Shown here piece after piece: positions 6,761-11,974 of a stretch of DNA of 11,974 nucleotides (position 1 is its first letter; the number at the start of each line of letters is the position of its first letter). Origin of the DNA: an uncultured Ruminococcus sp. (GTDB lineage: Bacteria > Bacillota > Clostridia > Oscillospirales > Ruminococcaceae); assembly GCA_947178195.1 (NCBI GenBank), contig CAMWXM010000075.1, positions 1 through 11,974 on the forward strand, given 5' to 3'. The position numbers were made by a program, and so were the translations under genes. The notes under the pieces are model-generated. The model was not told the origin of the DNA, searched no databases, and saw only the letters and a list, made by a program, of their open reading frames with translations.

Positions 6761-8284
6761 ATGAATACAGTAAAAAAATCAAAAAAGAATTTAAAATTCA
6801 CATCTATTGCATGGATATTAGCGATAATGCTTGTTGTTATCGTGATAATCATAAACGTTGCGGCTTCATTTGTAGACTGGAAAGCCGATATGACTCCGAA
6901 CCGTCTTTATACAATGACAAAACAGTCGACCTCTTATCTGGAAAAGTTGGACCAGGAGGTTGATATATATCTTCTTATGGAGCTTGACGAAATAGAAAAC
7001 TCTTCTGAGGTCACAGAGCTTCTTGCACTGACAAGCCTTCTCGAGCAATACGACCAATACGAAAATATAAATTTAATAGATATAGATTACGATGAAAACC
7101 CCGAGATCATAAAGGAACTGAATCCGGATAATTATCTTAATCTGCAAAAGGGCGATATAGTAGTAAAATGCGGCAATGTTATAAAAAAAATCCTCGGCAA
7201 TGAAATGTATAAATATGAGGGAACATATGATGATAACGGCAATTTCACAGCTAAAGCTGCATACTTTTTCGGTGAAAACCTGATAACCGGTGCTATTAAA
7301 GCGGTCGTTGAAAATATAACTCCTACTGTATATTTCCTTACGGGACACGGCGAAAAAACTCTTGATGAATACTATACTACATTCTTTAGAAATCTGAAAA
7401 ACAACAACTACAGCGCCCAGGAGCTTAATCTGGCTTCCTCAGATGCAGTTCCGGATGATGCTGCAATTATAATTGTACCGGCTCCGCAAAATGATATTTC
7501 CGACGACGAAAAGGAAAAGCTGAATGCTTATCTTGATAAAGGTGGAAATCTTTCTCTTCTGATGTCGCCGACAAACAACAGCACCGTGTACGATAACTTT
7601 ACGGAAATAATGAACAATTACGGCCTTGGAATGGACTATGTAAGAGCATATGAAACAGACGATTCACATCATATTTCGGGAAACAAATATCTCATCAGCA
7701 CACAGCTTGTGGATCTGAGAACAAACACAGATTCTTCACAGACTGAAAATCTTACCGACCTTACCTCTGCCCTTATTGATGACGCTGTTCCCTCTATTAC
7801 TCCATACATGCCGGAATCACGTACCTTCTTCAACTATCAAAGTGAAAATTACGCTCAGCTCAATATCTGTCCTCTTATGGAAACATACGATACAGCAATG
7901 GTCGAAGCCTACGGCGGAAAAAAGGAAGCTCCAGAAGACTTAGAGGCAATGAACAACAGCGATTCGCTCTGGCTTTCTGTTTATTCCGAAAATCCCGAAA
8001 GAAACGATTCAAAGCTTGTATTGATGGGCAATGCCGAATTTATAGACGACGAACATCTCGCCGAGGGTTATACGCTTATTCCACTCTGGCTTTATCTTAG
8101 TACCGTTTCATGGATGTCAGGCAGCGATGTGGATATGGGAATCCCTTCAAGAGAAAAAACCACCGACTATATGCTTCTTGCAAGCCAGGAGGACACAAAT
8201 ATAATAATTGCCGTTATTTGTGCCGCACCGGTAATAGTAGCTGCCGCAGGCATACTTATATGGCTCAGAAGAAGGCATTCTTAA
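6761..8284 (+). CDS. GldG-like ABC transporter auxiliary protein
   Basis: 507-residue protein of the GldG type (ABC-transporter auxiliary domain). One membrane helix near the N-terminus (13-36), a large domain likely outside the membrane, and a C-terminal helix (480-502) followed by a short basic tail RRRHS. Features typical of the family: RLYTMTKQSTSYLEKL just after the first helix (48-63), the VYFLTGHGE strand-turn (190-198), the IIIVPAPQNDISDDEKEKL segment (236-254) and a later LMGNAEF strand (421-427). Such proteins accompany GldA/GldF-like exporters; in Bacteroidota they serve gliding, but in Firmicutes the role is unknown and gliding is not implied. AGGGGG lies 8 nt before the ATG, overlapping the permease stop region. 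Gap to the permease is 5 bp. Confidence 0.88.
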   Translation: MNTVKKSKKNLKFTSIAWILAIMLVVIVIIINVAASFVDWKADMTPNRLYTMTKQSTSYLEKLDQEVDIYLLMELDEIENSSEVTELLALTSLLEQYDQYENINLIDIDYDENPEIIKELNPDNYLNLQKGDIVVKCGNVIKKILGNEMYKYEGTYDDNGNFTAKAAYFFGENLITGAIKAVVENITPTVYFLTGHGEKTLDEYYTTFFRNLKNNNYSAQELNLASSDAVPDDAAIIIVPAPQNDISDDEKEKLNAYLDKGGNLSLLMSPTNNSTVYDNFTEIMNNYGLGMDYVRAYETDDSHHISGNKYLISTQLVDLRTNTDSSQTENLTDLTSALIDDAVPSITPYMPESRTFFNYQSENYAQLNICPLMETYDTAMVEAYGGKKEAPEDLEAMNNSDSLWLSVYSENPERNDSKLVLMGNAEFIDDEHLAEGYTLIPLWLYLSTVSWMSGSDVDMGIPSREKTTDYMLLASQEDTNIIIAVICAAPVIVAAAGILIWLRRRHS

Positions 8285-8309
8285 AATCTGTACCCGATGA
8301 ATAAAAAAT

Positions 8310-8353
8310 GCAGTACTGCACAAGGATTGCTTAAAATCCTTGTACTGTGCTGC
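8310..8353 (+). other. Intercistronic hairpin inside the ABC operon
   Basis: Arms 8310-8328 and 8335-8353 (19 nt each, 6-nt loop GCTTAA) pair at 17 of 19 positions, one of them G-U. The right arm is followed by CAGACAAAAAGGAG, which carries the ribosome site of the DUF4340 gene, and not by a T run. It is therefore not a standard terminator in the operon direction and may instead affect mRNA processing or relative expression of the last gene. On the minus strand it is followed by six T, but no gene there needs it. Confidence 0.65.
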
Positions 8354-8376
8354 CAGACAAAAAGGAGCATTTATAC

Positions 8377-9744
8377 ATGAAAAGAATAAAAATTGCCATT
8401 ATAATTCTTGCAGCCGCTATTGTTGCTGCAATAGGTATATTTTTTATCGCAAATTATTTCAATGATAAATCTATAGAAGAATCCGAGGCCGAAGATAACA
8501 AGCTGCGCATGTCTAAATTTAATAACGATAATGCCAAAAAAATCGATATAAACATAGAAGGCAAGGATTATGTTATAGAATATATAAAAGGCAGCGGCTG
8601 GGAGCTTACAAACACGGACGAATTTCTCATAAACGATGCCATTCCTTCTGCCATCTGCTCAAGCATGTCTAATCTTACAGCTGTAAGAATACTTGACAGC
8701 ACAGACAAATCAAGATACGGTCTTAACGAACCTACAAAAGTGACCGTATACGCTGATGATGAAGCTTATACGGTACTGATAGGTGATCCTACTCCTACAT
8801 ACGAAAACTTTTATGCAATGAAAGAAAATGACGATAAAATTTATCTTATAGAATTTACCGATGGTTCAGTGTTAAGTCCCACAAAGGACGATTTAAAGTT
8901 CAGATACCTTTATCCTTATTCATTTTATAATGTAACCGGCTTTACACTCTGGAACGGAGCAGAAACAGATGAAAATATTGTATTTTCGATGGCAAACAGC
9001 ACAGATTCGGGCTGGTCGATGGTAAAGCCTTACGAGGACGATTCTGTTTATTCAACTCAGATAACCACCTTCCTCAATCGTACTTCTGCTGACTCTATAA
9101 ATTCATTTGTACAGGAAAACTGTACTGAGGCCGATTACAGCAAATATGGTTTTGACGACCCGAAATATGTATTTGAAATTTCAACAGCTGATGAGACCAC
9201 AAAGGTAATTTTTGGAGATTATACCAATAACGACACAGAAATTTATGCGTTATATCCCCAGAGCGGTCAGGTGGTAACATTCCTTTCAAACGGCGTTACA
9301 ACCCTCGGATTCCAGACATTGGATATGATGAATACGCCTATTTTCTCAACCTATATTACAAGAGTCGTAAGCGTTGAACTTAAAATGCCTGACGCCGAAG
9401 CTACTATGACCATTTCAGGAAGCGAACAGGGTTACGCACTGAACGAGAATAAGGTAGACGAAAATGCAGAAAAACAATTTGTGGCATTTTTTGATTCATT
9501 CAATACAGCAACCGCAGAAGCCACAGAATTTGCAAAAGAACCTACAAGCGATGAAGCTGCACTTACTATCAGATATACTCTTACCAACAATGTGCTGACC
9601 GATATAAATTATATTCCTGTTCCCGGTTCAGATAATTACTGGGTAACAAGAGACGGCGGATATACCGGATATGTTGTTAATAAATCGGTTATTGATAAAA
9701 TCATTTCTTCATATGATGAACTTGTAAAAGCAGTAAATCCTTAA
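8377..9744 (+). CDS. DUF4340 membrane-anchored protein
   Basis: 455-residue protein of unknown biochemical role, frequently encoded after gldG-like genes. A single N-terminal helix (about 4-27, after MKRIK) probably anchors it with the rest outside. Two copies of a DUF4340-like repeat are readable: YGLNEP (114-119) leading to LIGD (134-137) and FYAM; and YGFDDP (257-262) leading to IFGD (278-281) and IYAL. The conserved YG-x-x-x-P ... GD pattern is the family hallmark. The start is ATG 8377, 9 nt after AAAGGAG (8361-8367); an in-frame GTG at 8347 lies inside the hairpin and has no ribosome site, so I reject it. It is separated from the gldG-like gene by 92 bp holding the hairpin. Likely an accessory subunit of the same transporter. 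Confidence 0.87.
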   Translation: MKRIKIAIIILAAAIVAAIGIFFIANYFNDKSIEESEAEDNKLRMSKFNNDNAKKIDINIEGKDYVIEYIKGSGWELTNTDEFLINDAIPSAICSSMSNLTAVRILDSTDKSRYGLNEPTKVTVYADDEAYTVLIGDPTPTYENFYAMKENDDKIYLIEFTDGSVLSPTKDDLKFRYLYPYSFYNVTGFTLWNGAETDENIVFSMANSTDSGWSMVKPYEDDSVYSTQITTFLNRTSADSINSFVQENCTEADYSKYGFDDPKYVFEISTADETTKVIFGDYTNNDTEIYALYPQSGQVVTFLSNGVTTLGFQTLDMMNTPIFSTYITRVVSVELKMPDAEATMTISGSEQGYALNENKVDENAEKQFVAFFDSFNTATAEATEFAKEPTSDEAALTIRYTLTNNVLTDINYIPVPGSDNYWVTRDGGYTGYVVNKSVIDKIISSYDELVKAVNP

Positions 9745-9783
9745 AATAATTAATTTGATAATCGCTTAATCGATGGAAATCAC

Positions 9784-9824
9784 AAAAAACCACGCACCAT
9801 ATTTCAGGTGCGTGGAATTTTTTT
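9784..9824. terminator. Bidirectional terminator between convergent genes
   Basis: A 9-bp perfect GC-rich stem, CCACGCACC (9790-9798) and GGTGCGTGG (9807-9815), with an 8-nt loop. Seven T follow on the plus strand (9818-9824) and six A precede it (9784-9789), giving a T run on the minus strand too. It serves the ABC operon (plus, stop at 9744) and the GH26 gene (minus, stop at 9830). Confidence 0.93.
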
Positions 9825-9829
9825 CTTAA

Positions 9830-11935
9830 TTATTTTTTTCCAAGCTGGTCTTCGGTAATATTTCTTAGGTTATATTCATTAAGACGCATAGTATCTTCAG
9901 TACTTATCACATTGTCTTTTTTAACATCTGCCTGTTCCTTTGCCTTAGCTATCGTGCTCTCGCTGCCCTTTCCAAGGGAGTACATCTCTTTAGAGAGCAT
10001 ATATTTAGCAAGCTTTACAGTATCAGCACTTGTTACCCAACCATCAAGATTAACGTCGCCGTAAACAAGTTCGTCCTTATTTCCCGTATATGGCGGAAGT
10101 GTTTCCGAGTCGCCTGTTGCAGGAGGTTGAGTAGTCGTAACTGCCGTAGTTAATTCAGGTGTAGTAAGAGCTTTTGTGGTAGTAACTGTTGCAGGTACAT
10201 CTGTTATAGCTGTTGTAGCAGATGTTGTTGTAGTTACAGTTGTATTGTTCGTTGTTGCTGCTGTTGTAGTTGGTTCAGTGGTTGTCGGCTCAGTAGTAGG
10301 CTCTGTCGGCCTTTCAGGTGATTCGCCAAAACCTTCCATAGAATATGTTTTATAAATGTCTGTCGGCATTTCGTCAAGAGTAATGCAGTAATCAGAATTA
10401 TAAAGCTCCTTTAAATCTTCAACCTTATTAAAAATTGGATTTGTAAGGAATTTATCGGTATCACTTTCCGGACTGTCATACCATGTACAGAAGGTAAGCC
10501 AAGCGGCTTTTTCTTCCGTGAGATTTTTCAGAGTCGGAACGTTATCGTTTTCAGCCATAGCCACCATTTTTTTACCGTCGTACATTTCAACAAGATTATA
10601 GAATGTACCGCTTATAGCGCTGTCGTTATGGAATATTACCGGAGAACCTGTAGACCAGTCTGTACAATTATATTTATCATAACCAACTATATCAACATAT
10701 TCGTCACCCGGATACCAATTCTTTGATGTTGCGTATGCATAGCTGTTCCATTCCCAAATAAGGTTATGCAGACCGTAGGTTTCAGTAAGGGTATTATAAG
10801 TAAGCTTCCAGAGCTTTTTATAAACCTCAGAGCCGCTCTTGCCCCACCAGAACCATGAACCTTCTTCACCGCCGCCGCCTTCGGCTTCATGAAGCGGTCT
10901 GAAAATAACCGGTACTTTTGCCTCCTGAAGCTTTTGAAGCTGTTTTGCAAGAGCCTCGAGACAAGCCATATAATACTTGTTTTCCTTTGTGCCTTCAATT
11001 ACAGCTTTAGAAGTATCAAAGTCTGTTTGCTCCGGAACATAGGTTGCGTTGCCCCAGTCAACATTAGTTACGCCCTGTTCATAGCTTGCGAATTGCTTAG
11101 GAACAGTAACATGCCATGAAGCCGTAACGATACCGTTTTTATTATTTGCCCAGTCGATCATTCTGTCAACAGTTCCGTCCTCTGAGCCGTAAAGGATATT
11201 TGCGCAGTTAAGGAAGTCAAAGCCTCTCATTGCGGGATATTTTCCGGTATTTTCTTTAAGCCAATCAAAATCATATTCAAATGTAGGCTGTCCAGAGCTA
11301 TCTTTACGACCCCACATATAAATTTCCTGCTGACCTGAAATAACGTTTTTGCCGTATACGTCTACAAGGTAGGACATAAGACGTTTTGTTTCATCTGTTG
11401 CTTTGCCGTCGGATAAAACCTTAGGAGCGTTAAGGGACGGAAGCTCTGCCGTTGATACCTTTAAGCAATCGATGTATGTCCAGCCCCAATTGGATTGAAT
11501 GGTAACAGTATTCGTACCCTTTTCAAGCTTAAACGAACCGATAGGAACATCGACAAAACCCGTTTTATTTTCTTCAAAGGATATCTGACCCTGATCAACT
11601 CCGTTGATCAAAAGATTATGGATTTTTGAGCCATATGCTGCATATGCGGAAATTGTAAACGAATACATTCCTGTTTCTTCCACGTTTACCTCAACGGACG
11701 CCGTTTCTCCGGCATCCTGCAAAAATACGAATTTTCCGCCGGAAGCTTCGATAGCGTTTCCTTCCCTGTCCTCGCCGTCGTAAATTCTATCAGCCGTATT
11801 GAGTGTACCCTCCTCAAATTCATAGATGTCGGCGTCTGCCGCCGTTGCGAAATTAGATACTAAAATTCCGTTTACGGCGCATGCCGCCGCAACTGCAGCT
11901 GAAATAATTTTTGTCTTTAAAAATTTTTTCTTCAA
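9830..11935 (-). CDS. CBM35-GH26 beta-mannanase with C-terminal dockerin
   Basis: 701-residue secreted cellulosomal enzyme, a retaining endo-1,4-beta-mannanase by family. Order: signal peptide (1-32, cleavage near ATA-AD), CBM35-like beta-sandwich (about 36-162, containing YEFEEGT and a closing WTYIDCLKV), GH26 module (about 170-535), long Thr/Pro/Glu linker (541-620) and dockerin (624-701). The acid/base is E350 in FRPLHE, followed by SWFWWG, both GH26 marks; the nucleophile is probably E462 in VAMAEND. The dockerin's first loop DVNLDGWVTSAD is canonical; the second, DVKKDNVISTED, has Lys at position 3. The start codon is TTG, 8 nt after AGGAGG; no in-frame ATG occurs before residue 90, so TTG is needed to keep the signal peptide. 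Mannanase versus another GH26 activity is inferred from the CBM35 pairing. Confidence 0.94.
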   Translation of the reverse strand: MKKKFLKTKIISAAVAAACAVNGILVSNFATAADADIYEFEEGTLNTADRIYDGEDREGNAIEASGGKFVFLQDAGETASVEVNVEETGMYSFTISAYAAYGSKIHNLLINGVDQGQISFEENKTGFVDVPIGSFKLEKGTNTVTIQSNWGWTYIDCLKVSTAELPSLNAPKVLSDGKATDETKRLMSYLVDVYGKNVISGQQEIYMWGRKDSSGQPTFEYDFDWLKENTGKYPAMRGFDFLNCANILYGSEDGTVDRMIDWANNKNGIVTASWHVTVPKQFASYEQGVTNVDWGNATYVPEQTDFDTSKAVIEGTKENKYYMACLEALAKQLQKLQEAKVPVIFRPLHEAEGGGGEEGSWFWWGKSGSEVYKKLWKLTYNTLTETYGLHNLIWEWNSYAYATSKNWYPGDEYVDIVGYDKYNCTDWSTGSPVIFHNDSAISGTFYNLVEMYDGKKMVAMAENDNVPTLKNLTEEKAAWLTFCTWYDSPESDTDKFLTNPIFNKVEDLKELYNSDYCITLDEMPTDIYKTYSMEGFGESPERPTEPTTEPTTTEPTTTAATTNNTTVTTTTSATTAITDVPATVTTTKALTTPELTTAVTTTQPPATGDSETLPPYTGNKDELVYGDVNLDGWVTSADTVKLAKYMLSKEMYSLGKGSESTIAKAKEQADVKKDNVISTEDTMRLNEYNLRNITEDQLGKK
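9993..10063 (-). repeat. Dockerin-coding direct repeat, copy 2 (GH26)
   Basis: Counterpart of 2034-2104 (58/71 identical). Recombination between the two copies would delete the GH48 coding region, the divergent promoter region and the whole ABC operon while fusing the GH26 gene to the GH48 dockerin tail. Confidence 0.75.
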
Positions 11936-11943
11936 TTAAAAAA

Positions 11944-11949
11944 CCTCCT
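11944..11949 (-). promoter_or_regulatory. Ribosome binding site fixing the TTG start of the GH26 gene
   Basis: AGGAGG on the minus strand, 8 nt before TTG (11933-11935). The strong site with ideal spacing compensates for the weaker start codon and decides the choice of start. The promoter itself is probably outside the window; a TATAAA at 11958-11963 would leave too short a leader to be convincing. Confidence 0.85.
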
Positions 11950-11974
11950 GATAATATTTTATATTGTATTACTA

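Noticed and set aside
8347..8376. In-frame GTG at 8347 as start of the DUF4340 gene
   Set aside because: It lies inside the intercistronic hairpin without a ribosome site; ATG 8377 has AAAGGAG at good spacing and begins directly with the membrane anchor.
10240..10320. Short tandem repeats resembling a microsatellite
   Set aside because: They are codons of the Thr/Pro/Glu linker of the GH26 protein and are explained by that low-complexity sequence.
11958..11963. TATAAA on the minus strand as -10 of the GH26 gene
   Set aside because: The start would fall next to the ribosome site, leaving a leader of about 16 nt, and any -35 would be off the window edge.

Overview
The window looks like chromosomal DNA from a cellulosome-forming, AT-rich Firmicute, most likely a Ruminococcus of the R. 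flavefaciens type. The reasons are two secreted glycoside hydrolases (a GH48 exoglucanase and a CBM35-GH26 mannanase), each ending in a Thr/Pro/Glu-rich linker and a C-terminal dockerin of the same unusual long-spacer form, and a Firmicute-type yicC-remA-gmk housekeeping cluster. The species is inferred from enzyme architecture and linker style; no rRNA or other marker is present.

Layout. Positions 1-1696 (minus strand): yicC -> remA -> gmk, tightly packed, with gmk cut by the left edge. A TTGATT-17-TATAAT promoter lies upstream of yicC, and a terminator hairpin lies just beyond, ending the next gene. Positions 1856-4510 (minus): a monocistronic GH48-dockerin cellulase with a fully consensus promoter (TTGACA-17-TATAAT) and a leader of about 120 nt that can fold into a hairpin almost at the mRNA 5' end. 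Positions 4511-4992: a 482-bp divergent regulatory region. It serves GH48 leftward and an ABC-transporter operon rightward; the operon side has an extended -10 inside a 30-bp palindrome, preceded by an array of TTCACA-like direct repeats.

Positions 4993-9744 (plus): a four-gene operon of the Gld type: GldA-like ABC ATPase, GldF-like ABC-2 permease, GldG-like auxiliary protein and a DUF4340 membrane-anchored protein. A long imperfect hairpin sits between the last two. A bidirectional terminator (9784-9824) separates this operon from the convergent GH26 mannanase gene (9830-11935, minus), which starts with TTG.

How it fits together: the two enzymes should be exported by Sec and docked to the same class of cohesin, one for cellulose and one for mannan. 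The transporter operon is of unknown substrate. Its position between two cellulosomal genes, and its operator-rich promoter facing the GH48 promoter, are the least explained parts of the window. I did not find RNA genes, CRISPR arrays, insertion sequences or phage genes.
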